From assembly GCA_029203165.1 (NCBI GenBank), contig CP119308.1, positions 1,178,001 to 1,242,000 of the forward strand: a stretch of DNA of 64,000 nucleotides, read 5' to 3'. The notes beneath the pieces are model-generated. The model ran no database searches. It was not told the DNA's origin and saw only the letters and a list, made by a program, of their open reading frames with translations. The first letter of the stretch is position 1. The number at the start of each line of letters is the position of its first letter. This DNA is from Candidatus Microbacterium colombiense. Lineage in GTDB: Bacteria; Actinomycetota; Actinomycetes; Actinomycetales; Microbacteriaceae. Position numbers and translations under genes: made by a program. Below, piece by piece: positions 28,332 through 37,916 of this stretch.

Positions 28332-29870
28332 ATGTCGACAACGCCAATCCGCCTGGAACGACCCGAAGGCAAAGGACTGGCCACCGGCACACTGGGGCTC
28401 TGGGGATCCACCGTCATCGGACTGGCATCCACGGCTCCCGTGTACTCGCTGGTCGCCTCGCTCGGGTTCGTGGTCATCGCCGTCGGCGCGCAGGCGCCGA
28501 TCGCGTTCGTCATCGCCTTCGTGCCGATGCTGCTCATCGCCTTCGCCTACCGAGAGCTCAACAACGCGGTGCCGGACTGCGGTACCACCTTCACCTGGGG
28601 CACCAAGGCTTTCGGCCCCTGGGTCGGCTGGATGGGCGGGTGGGGTGTCGCCGTCGCCGGAATGGTCGTGCTTGCGAACCTCGCGCAGATCGCCTCGGTC
28701 TACTTCTGGTCACTGATCGGTCAGGATCTCGAGAACAACGACTGGCGCGTCGTCGTGCTCGCCGTCGCCTTCATCGCCGCCATGACGTGGGTCAGCTGGC
28801 GCGGGGTGGAGATCGGCGAGCGCATCCAGAACATCCTGCTCGGCATCCAGTACCTCGCCCTGGCGATCTTCGTGGTGACCGCGCTCTGGCAGTTCTTCGC
28901 AGGCTCCGCGCCCGGCGCGACCGCGTTCGACTGGGAGTGGATGAACCCGTTCGCCTTCACCGACTGGTCGGGCTTCACCGAGGCGATCCTGCTGGCCCTC
29001 TTCATCTACTGGGGCTGGGACACCTGCTTGGCGCTGAACGAGGAGACCAAGGATCCGAAGCGCATCCCCGGTCGCGCAGCGCTGCTGACCACCGTCATCC
29101 TCCTCTTCACGTACGTCACGGTCACGATCGCGGCGATGATGTATGCGGGTCTCGGTGAGACCGGAACGGGCCTGGGCAACGAGGCCAACGCCGACGACTT
29201 CTTCCTCGCGATCAAGGACGGCCTGCTCGGGCCCTTCGGCTGGGTGCTGGTGGTCGCGGTGATCATCTCGGCGATCTCGTCGACCCAGACCACGATCCTG
29301 CCGACGGCGCGGGGCACCCTCGCGATGGGGGTCTACCGTGCGCTCCCCGCGAAGTTCAAGGACGTCCACCCCACCTACAAGACCCCGTCGTTCTCGACGA
29401 TCGTGATGGGCGTCGTGGCTTCGGTGTACTACGTCGGCATGACCCTGATCAGTGACAACATCCTGCAGGACTCGATCCTGTCGCTGGGCCTCGCCATCGC
29501 GTTCTACTACGCCATCACCGGCTTCGCGTGCGTCTGGTACTTCCGCGCCGACATCCTGCGGTCCCCGCGCGAGTTCTTCTTCAAGGGGTTGTTCCCCCTG
29601 TTGGGCGGGCTCATGCTGACCGCCGCATTCGTGCAGTCGGCGATCGACATGTGGCAGGTCGATTACGGGTACACCGAGTTGCTCGGCATCGGCGGCACGT
29701 TCGTGATCGGTATCGGCTCCCTGGCCTTCGGCCTGGTGCTGATGTTCCTCTGGTACCTGTTCCCACGGTCGAAGCGGTTCTTCCGCGGCGAGAGCCTGAA
29801 CCGCGACACCGAGGTCATGGTGCCCGACGAACCGGGCGACTTCATCCGCTCCATCGACGGCGGAGTCTGA
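28332..29870 (+). CDS. APC-family amino acid permease
   Basis: A 512-residue membrane transporter with about twelve helices. The first helix (GTLGLWGSTVIGLASTAPVYSL without the usual GxG motif) and the FIYWGWDTCLALNEETKDPKR segment near residue 250 match amino-acid permeases of the APC superfamily. The substrate is unknown. ATG 28332 is used because the upstream in-frame extension overlaps the HxlR gene. A TATGTT box 7 bp before ATG suggests a leaderless transcript. The gene stands between the HxlR gene and truA. Confidence 0.88.
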   Translation: MSTTPIRLERPEGKGLATGTLGLWGSTVIGLASTAPVYSLVASLGFVVIAVGAQAPIAFVIAFVPMLLIAFAYRELNNAVPDCGTTFTWGTKAFGPWVGWMGGWGVAVAGMVVLANLAQIASVYFWSLIGQDLENNDWRVVVLAVAFIAAMTWVSWRGVEIGERIQNILLGIQYLALAIFVVTALWQFFAGSAPGATAFDWEWMNPFAFTDWSGFTEAILLALFIYWGWDTCLALNEETKDPKRIPGRAALLTTVILLFTYVTVTIAAMMYAGLGETGTGLGNEANADDFFLAIKDGLLGPFGWVLVVAVIISAISSTQTTILPTARGTLAMGVYRALPAKFKDVHPTYKTPSFSTIVMGVVASVYYVGMTLISDNILQDSILSLGLAIAFYYAITGFACVWYFRADILRSPREFFFKGLFPLLGGLMLTAAFVQSAIDMWQVDYGYTELLGIGGTFVIGIGSLAFGLVLMFLWYLFPRSKRFFRGESLNRDTEVMVPDEPGDFIRSIDGGV

Positions 29871-29899
29871 TCGGGGTGCCGTCGACCTAAGCTTGCTTC

Positions 29900-30748
29900 G
29901 TGCGCATCCGGCTCGATATCGCTTATGACGGCACCCACTTCCGGGGGTGGGCACGACAGCCGACGTTGCGCACGGTGCAGGGGACTCTGGAAGCTGCATT
30001 GGCACGCATCGTCGGCTCCGAGGTGCGCTTCGTCGTCGCCGGACGCACGGATGCCGGAGTGCATGCGCTCGGCCAGGTGGCCCATGTCGACCTCGACGAC
30101 GCGCAGTGGGCGCGCATCGCCTCCCGGCAGGGGAGAGCCCCGCAGGATCCGGCGGCATCGATCGCCGCCCGGATGCGGGGTGTTCTCGGCGCGTACGCCG
30201 ACGCCTCGGTGATCCGCTCCTCGATCGCTCCCGACGGCTTCGACGCGCGGTTCTCGGCCGTGTGGCGCCGGTACCGCTACCGGCTCGCCGATCAGTCCGC
30301 CGGTTACGATCCGTTGCGCCGACACGACACGACAGCCGTGCGTGGGCATCTCGACGAGACGGCGATGGATGCCGCAGCGCAGAGCCTGATCGGACTCCAC
30401 GACTTCGCGGCGTACTGCAAGCCGCGCGACGAGGCGACGACGATCCGCACGCTACTCGACTACCGGTGGACCCGCGATGCCGAGGGCGTGCTCATCGCCG
30501 AGGTCAAGGCTGACGCGTTCTGCCACAGCATGGTGCGCGCGCTCGTCGGCGCCTGCGTTGCCGTGGGGGAGCAGCGCCTCGACGTCACCGACCTCGTGGT
30601 GCTGCGAGACGCACTCACCCGAACGAGCGAGTTCAAGGTGCTGGCCGCGCGGGGACTGACCCTGATGGAGGTCGGATACCCCGCCGATGACCTGCTCTCC
30701 GCGCGCGCGGAGCAGACCCGCGCTCGCCGCGACAGCGCGGGCGACTGA
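29900..30748 (+). CDS. truA: tRNA pseudouridine(38-40) synthase TruA
   Basis: A 282-residue enzyme that converts uridines 38, 39 and 40 of tRNA anticodon arms to pseudouridine. The catalytic aspartate is Asp51 in GRTDAGVHA. FCHSMVRALVGACVAVGE (near residue 215) is the conserved TruA C-terminal motif. The start is GTG 29900. It lies 29 bp after the permease. Unlike many actinobacteria it is not adjacent to rplQ here; rplM-rpsI are 6 kb away. Confidence 0.96.
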   Translation: MRIRLDIAYDGTHFRGWARQPTLRTVQGTLEAALARIVGSEVRFVVAGRTDAGVHALGQVAHVDLDDAQWARIASRQGRAPQDPAASIAARMRGVLGAYADASVIRSSIAPDGFDARFSAVWRRYRYRLADQSAGYDPLRRHDTTAVRGHLDETAMDAAAQSLIGLHDFAAYCKPRDEATTIRTLLDYRWTRDAEGVLIAEVKADAFCHSMVRALVGACVAVGEQRLDVTDLVVLRDALTRTSEFKVLAARGLTLMEVGYPADDLLSARAEQTRARRDSAGD

Positions 30749-30926
30749 GCGAGGGTGGGATCCGCTCTGCGGCCGCCTCCCCACAAGGCGACCGCAGCGG
30801 CAGGAACGCCACCGCGGGGTCCCAGACTCGTCCACGGTGGCGACGGTTCGGCGAGTCGAGGGAGACTCGGACCGGAACCGTATGCTGAATCTACGTGAAC
30901 GGCCTTCACGGGATGCCGGGGGAACT

Positions 30927-31820
30927 GTGACGGATGCGGACGGCGATCACCGCGGTGCGTTCGCCGCAGGGTTGCGTGCGGCGATCTCGGATCGCGGCGT
31001 CACTCTCGCCCGTCTGCAGGCGATGCTCGCCGACGACGGCAACCGCGTGTCGATGGCGACGCTGAGCTATTGGCGCTCGGGTGCCAGGCAGCCCGAAGGT
31101 GCACAATCGCTGGCGGCGATCGAGGGCATCGAGGACCGGCTCGGACTCGCACGGGGGCACCTCACCCGCCTGCTGAGGCCGTCGACCCGGCTCGGCCCCA
31201 TCCCTCCTCCTCGGCTGCCGTTCGACGAGGCGCGGGAGCAGCGGGAGACGGCGGAGACGTTCGCCGCGCTGGGCTCCGCACCGCAGGACGCCTTGCGCGA
31301 CCTCTCGACCCACGTCACGGTCCACGTCGGCCCGCACGGGGCGGTCGAGAAGATCGTGATGCGATCACTCGTGCAGTCGGTCAAAGGCGTGATCACCGAG
31401 ATCCCGTTGATCGATGTGGCGCCGGAGGAGACCGAGATCATGTCGGTGATCTCCGAGGTCGTGGGCGGACGCATCGATCGCGAGTACCTGCATCCCGGAC
31501 GACTGCTGTCGGGTGTGGTCATCGCACTCGACGAGCCGATCACCATGGGCTCCACGGCGCTCATCGAGTTCACCGAGACCTTCCCGCTCGACTACCCGGC
31601 GCGCCAGTCGGCGTGGCATGCGACCTCGAGACCGGCACGCGAGACGCTGATCTGGGTGCACTTCTCACCCGAGGCGCTGCCCAGCTGGTGCGAGGAGTAC
31701 ATCGAGGCCGACGACGAGTATGTCGCAACGATGCGTGCGCTGCGAGGGGACTCCGTGCATCTCGTGAGACACGGCTTCGGGCCCGGCGTCCTCGGATTGC
31801 GGTGGGGCTACGACAGCTGA
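30927..31820 (+). CDS. HTH-domain protein of unknown function
   Basis: A protein of about 297 residues. The N-terminal 65 residues look like an XRE-type helix-turn-helix (ISDRGVTLARLQAMLADDG, then RVSMATLSYWRSGARQPEGA). The remainder is an uncharacterised domain (about residues 120-297) of alternating strands, with two conserved-looking tryptophan-rich patches (SWCEE, LRWGYD). GTG 30927 has GGGGGAA upstream. A possible promoter (-10 TATGCT at 30881) lies before it and makes an ATG at 30882 unlikely. I do not recognise the family. Confidence 0.7.
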   Translation: MTDADGDHRGAFAAGLRAAISDRGVTLARLQAMLADDGNRVSMATLSYWRSGARQPEGAQSLAAIEGIEDRLGLARGHLTRLLRPSTRLGPIPPPRLPFDEAREQRETAETFAALGSAPQDALRDLSTHVTVHVGPHGAVEKIVMRSLVQSVKGVITEIPLIDVAPEETEIMSVISEVVGGRIDREYLHPGRLLSGVVIALDEPITMGSTALIEFTETFPLDYPARQSAWHATSRPARETLIWVHFSPEALPSWCEEYIEADDEYVATMRALRGDSVHLVRHGFGPGVLGLRWGYDS

Positions 31821-31944
31821 CGTCGCCGCGCCACCGTAGTGAAGGTCATCGGAATCGGGCATTCGCGTTACGCAGGATGACCGTCATTACGCGGGATTAC
31901 CGCTGCCCCCGGTGCCCGCCCGCAGCCGTGATTCACTCTCGTCT

Positions 31945-32871
31945 GTGACTGATTCCCGTGTGAAGAAGAAGATCCTGTCCGCTCTCGGCCTGCTCGCCGC
32001 CGGCGCGTTGACGCTGTCGATGGCGGCCTGCTCGACGGGGGGAGACACCGCTGACGCCGCCGCCGGTGACGACACCGCGAGCAGCAAGATCGTGCTCGGC
32101 GCGGATGACGGAACCGAGGCGCACTGGACGATCCTCAAGGACAAGCTGGCGGAAGAGGGCATCGAACTCGAGGTGCGCACCATCAACGACGGCGTGCAGC
32201 TCAACCAGGGCGTGCAGGACGGCGAGCTGGACGTGAACCTGTTCCAGCACCTCATCTTCCTGTCGCAGTTCAACGTGAACAACGGCGGCACGCTCGTTCC
32301 CGTCGGCGCGACCGCCGTGTACCCGCTCGCGATCTACTCCGAGAAGTACGGCGACGTCGACGAGTTGCCCGAGGGCGCGACCGTCGCGCTGCCGAACAAC
32401 CCGACGAACCTCGCCCGCGGCCTGCTGAACCTGCAGCGCGCGGGACTCGTCGAGCTGAAGGACGGCGGCAACAGCCTGTCCACGCCCGATGACATCGTCT
32501 CGAGCAAGGTGAAGGTGCTCCCGGTCGACGCGAACCAGACCGTCGCCGCTCTCAAGGACGGCAGTGCGCAGGCGGCGATCGTCAACAACACGCAGGCCCA
32601 GAAGGGCGGGCTCGGCGACGACCTGATCATCTTCAAGGAAGACCTCGACGATCCGGAGCTCGCTCCGTACATCAACGCCTTCGTGGTGCGCGATGACCAG
32701 AAGGACGACCCGCGCTGGGCGAAGCTGATCGCGGCGTACCACAGCCCCGAGGTCGAGGCTGCTGTCACCGAGCTGAACCAGGGCAACCTGCAGTTCAAGG
32801 CCGACTGGAGTGCAGAAGACCTCCAGGCCGAGCTGGCCGATCTCGAAGAGCAGCTGCGCGCCACGCAGTGA
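31945..32871 (+). CDS. metQ: Methionine ABC transporter substrate-binding lipoprotein (MetQ/NlpA)
   Basis: A 308-residue extracellular binding protein that delivers methionine to MetNI. A signal peptide ends in a lipobox-like LSMAAC (about residues 25-30), followed by a long periplasmic-binding domain. The FQHLIFLSQFNVNN stretch and the PNNPTNLARGLLNLQRAG block are typical of the NlpA/MetQ family. GTG 31945 is my start; GTG 31960 is an alternative with the same hydrophobic core. It is the first gene of metQNI, with 20 bp to metN. Confidence 0.93.
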   Translation: MTDSRVKKKILSALGLLAAGALTLSMAACSTGGDTADAAAGDDTASSKIVLGADDGTEAHWTILKDKLAEEGIELEVRTINDGVQLNQGVQDGELDVNLFQHLIFLSQFNVNNGGTLVPVGATAVYPLAIYSEKYGDVDELPEGATVALPNNPTNLARGLLNLQRAGLVELKDGGNSLSTPDDIVSSKVKVLPVDANQTVAALKDGSAQAAIVNNTQAQKGGLGDDLIIFKEDLDDPELAPYINAFVVRDDQKDDPRWAKLIAAYHSPEVEAAVTELNQGNLQFKADWSAEDLQAELADLEEQLRATQ

Positions 32872-32891
32872 CCTCGCACGACGGCGGACCC

Positions 32892-33950
32892 ATGACAATC
32901 ATCAGCTTCAACCGGGTTTCCAAGGGGTTTCCCGCGACCCGTCGTGGGTCTGCCGTCGCCGCACTCGAAGACGTCGACCTGCAGGTCGAGCGCGGCTCTA
33001 TCGTCGGAGTGATCGGATACTCCGGAGCCGGTAAGTCGACACTGGTCCGCCTGGTCAACGGGTTGGAGAAGCCCACAGGCGGAACCGTCGACGTGCTCGG
33101 CGTCGACGTGGGATCCGCCTCCGAGACGGAGTTGAGGGGACTGCGCGGACGGATCGGGATGATCTTCCAGCAGTTCAATCTCTTCAACTCACGCACCGTG
33201 CGGGGAAACGTCGCCTATCCGCTCAAGGTCGCCGGCTGGAAGAAGCAGGACATCGGCCCCCGCGTCACCGAACTGCTCGACTTCGTCGGCATCGGAGACA
33301 AGGCGAACAGCTATCCGCGAGCGTTGTCGGGCGGGCAGAAGCAGCGCGTCGGCATCGCACGGGCCATCGCGGCCAACCCCGAGCTGCTGCTCGCCGATGA
33401 GGCCACGAGCGCACTCGACCCGCAGACGACCGGCGAGGTGCTCGCTCTGCTGAAAGAGATCAACCGCAAGCTGGGCATCACGATCGTCGTCATCACCCAC
33501 CAGATCTCCGTCGTGCACGAGCTGTGCGACCAGGTGATCGTGATGGACGGGGGAAAGGTCGTCGACAGCGGCGACACGTATCGTGTCTTCGCCCACCCCC
33601 GCGCAGCGCTCACCGAACGATTCGTCGCCGCCGTGACTCAGGGCGTGCCCTCGGGGGAGACCCTGGACGCACTACTGGTCGGCGGCGGAACGCTGATCAG
33701 CGCCGACGTCAACGAGTTCACGAGTGAGCACATCGCCGAGGTCTTCGAGCGCCACGGCGTGCGGCACACCGTGGTCTTCGGTGGCGTCACCGACATCCGC
33801 GGGCGCCAGCTGGGAACGCTCACCTACCGCGCGCACGCCGATGCCGAGACCCTCGAGCCCGTCGTCGCCGAACTCGCATCGCACACGAGAGCGCAGATCC
33901 TTCGCGCCCCGGATGCGGCATCCGTCGAGGGATCGGAGGTGACCTCGTGA
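32892..33950 (+). CDS. metN: Methionine import ATP-binding protein MetN
   Basis: A 352-residue ABC ATPase. Walker A is GYSGAGKST (residues 42-50), the signature LSGGQKQRV lies near residue 145, and Walker B LLADEATSALD follows near 168. The C-terminal 90 residues are a NIL domain that binds methionine and shuts the transporter down when the cell has enough (known in E. coli MetN). The start is ATG 32892. It overlaps the permease by 4 bp (GTGA). Confidence 0.95.
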   Translation: MTIISFNRVSKGFPATRRGSAVAALEDVDLQVERGSIVGVIGYSGAGKSTLVRLVNGLEKPTGGTVDVLGVDVGSASETELRGLRGRIGMIFQQFNLFNSRTVRGNVAYPLKVAGWKKQDIGPRVTELLDFVGIGDKANSYPRALSGGQKQRVGIARAIAANPELLLADEATSALDPQTTGEVLALLKEINRKLGITIVVITHQISVVHELCDQVIVMDGGKVVDSGDTYRVFAHPRAALTERFVAAVTQGVPSGETLDALLVGGGTLISADVNEFTSEHIAEVFERHGVRHTVVFGGVTDIRGRQLGTLTYRAHADAETLEPVVAELASHTRAQILRAPDAASVEGSEVTS

Positions 33951-34624
33951 ACCACGTGCACACCGCCACCGACTGGGGCAGCCTCACGCCCGTGCTCCTG
34001 CAGTCCATCCAGGAGACCGTCTACATGGTCGTCGTGACGCTGCTGATCGGCGGCATCGCGGGACTGCTGATCGGCGCCGCGCTTTACGCCACCCGACCGG
34101 GCAACCTGTTCGCGAACCGTGTCGTGTTCAACGTCATGAACCTCGCGATCAATGTGATCCGGCCCATCCCGTTCATCATCTTCCTCACCGCAGTCGGACC
34201 CGTCACCAAGGCCGTCGCGGGAACCACCCTGGGCACGCAGGCGGCGATCGTGCCGATGACGATCATGGCCGCGGTCGTGATCGGGAGGGTGGTCGAGCAG
34301 AACCTCGTCGCGGTCGACCCGGGCATCGTCGAGGCCGCGCTCGCGATCGGCGCCAAGCGGTTCGCGATCCTGTTCGGGCTCGTCATCCCCGAGGCGCTCG
34401 CACCGCTGATCCTCGGCTACACGTTCATGTTCATCGCCGTGGTCGACATGTCGGCGATGGCCGGCTACATCGGTGGTGGAGGCCTCGGCAACTTCGCCAT
34501 CATCTACGGCTACCAGCAGTTCAACCAGGAGGCCACCTGGGTCACCGTGGCGATCATCATCGTGATAGTTCAGGTCGGGCAGATCTTCGGCAACTGGCTC
34601 GCGCAGCGCATCCTCCGCCGGTAG
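33947..34624 (+). CDS. metI: Methionine ABC transporter permease MetI
   Basis: A 225-residue inner-membrane permease with five helices. The EAA loop sits near residues 125-145 (EAALAIGAKRFAILFGLVIP). The final helix has FMFIAVVDMSAMAGYIGGGGLG, characteristic of MetI. The start GTG 33947 overlaps metN. It completes the methionine ABC transporter with MetN and MetQ. A short hairpin (34631-34653) may end the operon. Confidence 0.95.
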   Translation: MNHVHTATDWGSLTPVLLQSIQETVYMVVVTLLIGGIAGLLIGAALYATRPGNLFANRVVFNVMNLAINVIRPIPFIIFLTAVGPVTKAVAGTTLGTQAAIVPMTIMAAVVIGRVVEQNLVAVDPGIVEAALAIGAKRFAILFGLVIPEALAPLILGYTFMFIAVVDMSAMAGYIGGGGLGNFAIIYGYQQFNQEATWVTVAIIIVIVQVGQIFGNWLAQRILRR

Positions 34625-34689
34625 GCGACGGCATCCGTTCACCGGGCGGATGCGCGTCTGCCACCCGACTCCAAGGGGGAAGGGCTAGC

Positions 34690-35367
34690 GTGGAATGGAT
34701 GAAGGTCATCTCCTACAACCTGCGCAAGCACCGGGCCGCCACGGAACTCGTGACCCTGGTGGGCGAGCACGCGCCCGACATCCTGTGCCTGCAGGAATGC
34801 GACGTGCAGGGACTTCCCGAACGGATCGGGGACCTCGTGCTCGCCGACGCCACACAGGGCAATCGCCTGGGACTGGCGTTGTACTACCGCTCCAACACCT
34901 TCCACCTGCAACAGATCCGCACGATCGAGCTGAAGAAGTCGCTGCACGACCGCATGCTCAAGCCCGCTCACGAGCGTGTGCTCGGCGCACGGCTGCGCGA
35001 CATCGACAACGGGCGAGAACTCATCGTCGCCTCGTTCCACGCCGCGCCGCTCACCGCGCTCAATTCGTTGCGTCGCCACCAGATCCGTGCGGCGCTCACC
35101 GCGCTCGCCGAACTCGGTGAGGGACTGCCCCAGCTCATGGTCGGCGACTACAACTACCCGGTGTTCAAGGAGAACCTCGGGCAGGCGGTGCGCAATCACG
35201 GCTACGCCCTCACGCTGAGCGACGATCACACGTACACGCGCTACCGCGTGTTCCGCGGTCACTACGACTTCGCCACCTCCGTCGGGTTCGACATCGAGAC
35301 GATCACGACGCTGCCCCAGGGATCCAGCGATCACCGACCGATCCTGGTGACCGTCTCGCCGAGCTGA
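34690..35367 (+). CDS. Endonuclease/exonuclease/phosphatase-family protein
   Basis: A 225-residue EEP-fold hydrolase. The catalytic metal residues are recognisable: Asn10 (SYNLRKH), Glu36 (LQECD), Asp and Asn in GDYNYP (near residue 153), and SSDHRP at the C-terminus. Such proteins cleave DNA or hydrolyse phosphoester lipids; the exact substrate is unknown. GTG 34690 is preceded by GGGGGAAGGG at a good distance; ATG 34699 would drop three residues. No partner is obvious. It is convergent with the DUF559 gene. Confidence 0.85.
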   Translation: MEWMKVISYNLRKHRAATELVTLVGEHAPDILCLQECDVQGLPERIGDLVLADATQGNRLGLALYYRSNTFHLQQIRTIELKKSLHDRMLKPAHERVLGARLRDIDNGRELIVASFHAAPLTALNSLRRHQIRAALTALAELGEGLPQLMVGDYNYPVFKENLGQAVRNHGYALTLSDDHTYTRYRVFRGHYDFATSVGFDIETITTLPQGSSDHRPILVTVSPS

Positions 35368-35480
35368 CTCCGCGGGCCCCTCCTGTGGGTGCCCAGGTGC
35401 GGGGTGCGTCGCATATGGTGCGGGGGATGCGGCAACATGCGCCCTGCCCCAGGTGCGGAGCGAGGCTGACCTGTGCGGGA

Positions 35481-36473
35481 TCAGCGCCGCCGCCCGTCCC
35501 ACCCGTGCCGAAGGAGCACGCGCCGCACGATGGTCGTGGCATCCGGGGGTGCGTGACCTCGGATGTTCCGTGACGTCAGACGCACCACCTCCCATCCGGC
35601 ATCCGCGTAGTCGCGATACTTGGCGAGGTCGCGGTTCCATTGCCGGTTCGACGTTCGGTGATGGTCGCCCTCGATCTCCACGACCGTGCGGAACCGCGGA
35701 TAGGCGAACTCCGAGATCCCGAGCAACCGTCCGCTCTCTCCGCGGATCTCTGCGTCGAGAACCGCCTCAGGGAGTCCGTCGGTCGACGCATCGAGTCGGA
35801 ACTCCGTCTCCAGGGGCGATGCGCTGCCGACCCGGATGCGTTCGAGCGCGGCAGACAGCCGGATGACCTTCGGCCGCCTGCGACCGGCATCGACCGCTGC
35901 GCACAGTTGCGCGAGAGTCGCGAGGGCCTGCGTGGGCTGTCGCCGCCCGAGATCGTCGCGCGGGATCCGCACGAAGGCGTCGCCCAGCACGACCAGATCT
36001 CGTTCGGTCAGCTCGCGCGCCAACATCGCCCAGGTCGCGGCGGGACTCGTGAGGGCGAGTCCGTCCCTGACCTCGACTTCCACGAGATGCGGCGACACGA
36101 TGCGCCCTCGAATGCCGGCGCCACGCGGCGCGCGGAGGGGCGCGAGCACGGCGACGTCCAACTCGTCGTGCGGCGTCACCGGGGCCCCGAACAGCACCGC
36201 TGCGGTGCGACCGCAGAAGAAGCTGTGCGGCGTCATCACCTGCGCGTAAGTGCGGGCGTCGCGCCGGACGCGTCGTCGGTGTGCTCGATCGATCTCCAGC
36301 GGTCCGGCGATCTGTTCGGTTTCCTCTTGCTCGACGAGTCGTCGCGCGCCGTGGAAAGGGGCCTCCAAGTCGCGCGCGCGGACACGACGTTTCGACACCC
36401 CGAGTTCGGCGGACTGCCGGACGGAGAAATGGCGGCCGAGACCATGCGGCAGGGGAGCGGGAGGGCGTGGCAT
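35481..36473 (-). CDS. DUF559-domain protein (PD-(D/E)XK-like fold)
   Basis: A 330-residue protein. The C-terminal 100 residues, with FRTVVEIEGDHHR and DLAKYRDYADAGWEVVRLT, match the DUF559/Vsr-like endonuclease fold common in actinobacteria. The EIEGD block would be its metal-binding region. The N-terminal part (residues 1-90) looks like a winged helix of the AbiEi antitoxin type. The function is unproven: restriction-like nuclease, DNA repair or regulatory DNA-binding protein. ATG 36473 is my start; the frame stays open far upstream over rplM and rpsI but that is an antisense artefact. Confidence 0.75.
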   Translation of the reverse strand: MPRPPAPLPHGLGRHFSVRQSAELGVSKRRVRARDLEAPFHGARRLVEQEETEQIAGPLEIDRAHRRRVRRDARTYAQVMTPHSFFCGRTAAVLFGAPVTPHDELDVAVLAPLRAPRGAGIRGRIVSPHLVEVEVRDGLALTSPAATWAMLARELTERDLVVLGDAFVRIPRDDLGRRQPTQALATLAQLCAAVDAGRRRPKVIRLSAALERIRVGSASPLETEFRLDASTDGLPEAVLDAEIRGESGRLLGISEFAYPRFRTVVEIEGDHHRTSNRQWNRDLAKYRDYADAGWEVVRLTSRNIRGHAPPDATTIVRRVLLRHGWDGRRR

Positions 36474-36770
36474 CCGTCCACCCTCACGGAAGTCGGCCGA
36501 CCTCGGACGCGCGGATGCAGAGAGTTTCGGCGGATGTGGACAACTCCTGAATCGGGACGATCGGGCAGGAGGAAGGGGATGCCGACGGCCATGCCCCGGT
36601 AAGTCGCATCGTGTCGCGTCGAAGGGCTGGATGCGGCGGAACGCGCCCGATGCCAAACGGGTGGCGGCGCGATTCGCCGCTGACCGGGGCGAGTTGCGAC
36701 ACTGTGCGACTTCAAGCGGATGCGGGAAGGGCGAGCCGAGTGGATGCCGCGCACAGCACAGGTTCTCGGT

Positions 36771-36800
36771 TTGGGGGAACACGCCCGGGTGGCGTATGCT
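36771..36800 (+). promoter_or_regulatory. Promoter of rplM-rpsI
   Basis: TTGGGG (36771-36776) and TATGCT (36795-36800) are spaced 18 bp. The start site should be near 36807, giving a leader of about 150 nt. The stretch 36474-36770 between the DUF559 gene and this promoter shows nothing else that I can support. Confidence 0.6.
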
Positions 36801-36956
36801 GACTCTTTGGTGCCATTCCCCGTTCGCGGGGAGCGGTCGCCGTCCGAACGTGAGCCCTCCACTGGCGTGTTCCCCTCTCGATGAGATCGCGAGGAAGAAC
36901 CACCCCGGAGTGGGATTCACGAACTTCTCCGTTCGACACAAGAAAGCAGCACTATC
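36801..36956 (+). promoter_or_regulatory. rplM-rpsI leader with hairpin
   Basis: A hairpin CCCCG-TTCG-CGGGG (36818-36831) lies near the presumed 5' end, with more short paired stretches after it. The length and position suit an autoregulatory ribosomal-protein leader, but I cannot assign it to a known leader family. Confidence 0.35.
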
Positions 36957-37403
36957 GTGACGCGCACTTATACCCCCAAGGCTGGCGAAGTCCAGCGCGA
37001 CTGGGTCGTCATCGACGCCACCGACGTCGTTCTCGGCCGTCTGGCTTCGCACGCCGCTACGCTCCTGCGTGGCAAGCACAAGCCGACCTTCGCCAACCAC
37101 ATCGACTCGGGTGACTTCGTCATCATCGTGAACGCCGAGAAGGTCGCGCTCACCGGTCAGAAGCTCCAGAAGAAGCTGGCTTACCGTCACTCGGGTTACC
37201 CGGGCGGCCTGAAGTCGGTCACCTACGCCGAGCTCCTCGAGAAGAACCCGGTCCGCGCTGTGGAGAAGGCCATCCGTGGCATGCTCCCCAAGAACAGCCT
37301 CGGCCGCCAGCAGCTGTCGAAGCTGAAGGTCTACGTGGGCGCCGAGCACCCGCACGCCGCTCAGCAGCCGCAGACGTACACCCTCGACCAGGTCGCCCAG
37401 TAA
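36957..37403 (+). CDS. rplM: 50S ribosomal protein L13
   Basis: A 148-residue large-subunit ribosomal protein with the L13 pattern: WVVIDATDVVLGRLASHAA near the start, then HIDSGDFVIIVNAEK, and AIRGMLPKNSLGRQQL (near residue 100). It binds 23S rRNA early in assembly. The start is GTG 36957. The ribosome-binding site is weak. rpsI follows 27 bp later, the conserved rplM-rpsI pair. Confidence 0.98.
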   Translation: MTRTYTPKAGEVQRDWVVIDATDVVLGRLASHAATLLRGKHKPTFANHIDSGDFVIIVNAEKVALTGQKLQKKLAYRHSGYPGGLKSVTYAELLEKNPVRAVEKAIRGMLPKNSLGRQQLSKLKVYVGAEHPHAAQQPQTYTLDQVAQ

Positions 37404-37430
37404 GCGCCGTAAAGACTTAAGGACATACTC

Positions 37431-37916
37431 GTGGCTGACATCCAGGACACCACCGAAAACCCCCAGAGCTTCTCGACCTCGACTCCCGAGACCGACGCAG
37501 TCGAGGCGGCTCCCCGCCCCGTGCTCAGCGTCCCGGGTGCCGCAGTCGGTCGTCGCAAGCAGGCCATCGCCCGCGTGCGCATCGTCCCCGGCTCCGGAAC
37601 GATCACGGTCAACGGCCGCACGATCGAGGACTACTTCCCGAACAAGCTGCACCAGCAGCTGATCAACGACCCGTTCACGGTGCTGAACCTCGCCGGCGCA
37701 TACGACGTCATCGCTCGTATCTCCGGTGGTGGCCCCTCGGGCCAGGCCGGTGCGCTGCGGCTCGGCATCGCCCGTTCGCTGAACGGTATCGACGAGGAGA
37801 ACAACCGTCCGACCCTGAAGAAGGCCGGCTTCCTCTCGCGCGACGCTCGCGTCAAGGAGCGCAAGAAGGCTGGACTCAAGAAGGCCCGCAAGGCGCCTCA
37901 GTACTCGAAGCGTTAA
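37431..37916 (+). CDS. rpsI: 30S ribosomal protein S9
   Basis: A 161-residue small-subunit ribosomal protein. The S9 core begins about residue 35 (AVGRRKQAIARVRIVPGSG) after an acidic N-terminal extension common in actinobacteria. GPSGQAGALRLGIARSL and the C-terminal ARKAPQYSKR, which reaches the P-site tRNA, are conserved. The start is GTG 37431, preceded by AAGGA. It is cotranscribed with rplM, and glmM follows after 14 bp. Confidence 0.98.
   Translation: MADIQDTTENPQSFSTSTPETDAVEAAPRPVLSVPGAAVGRRKQAIARVRIVPGSGTITVNGRTIEDYFPNKLHQQLINDPFTVLNLAGAYDVIARISGGGPSGQAGALRLGIARSLNGIDEENNRPTLKKAGFLSRDARVKERKKAGLKKARKAPQYSKR

Noticed and set aside
31821..31944. SAM riboswitch before metQ
   Set aside because: I looked for conserved SAM-I/SAM-IV type sequence and structure in this gap and saw none.
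35427..35573. Short plus-strand frame with CPRCG-type cysteines near the end of the DUF559 gene
   Set aside because: It overlaps the antisense DUF559 gene by about 90 bp and only one Cys-rich turn is visible; too little support for a zinc-ribbon protein.
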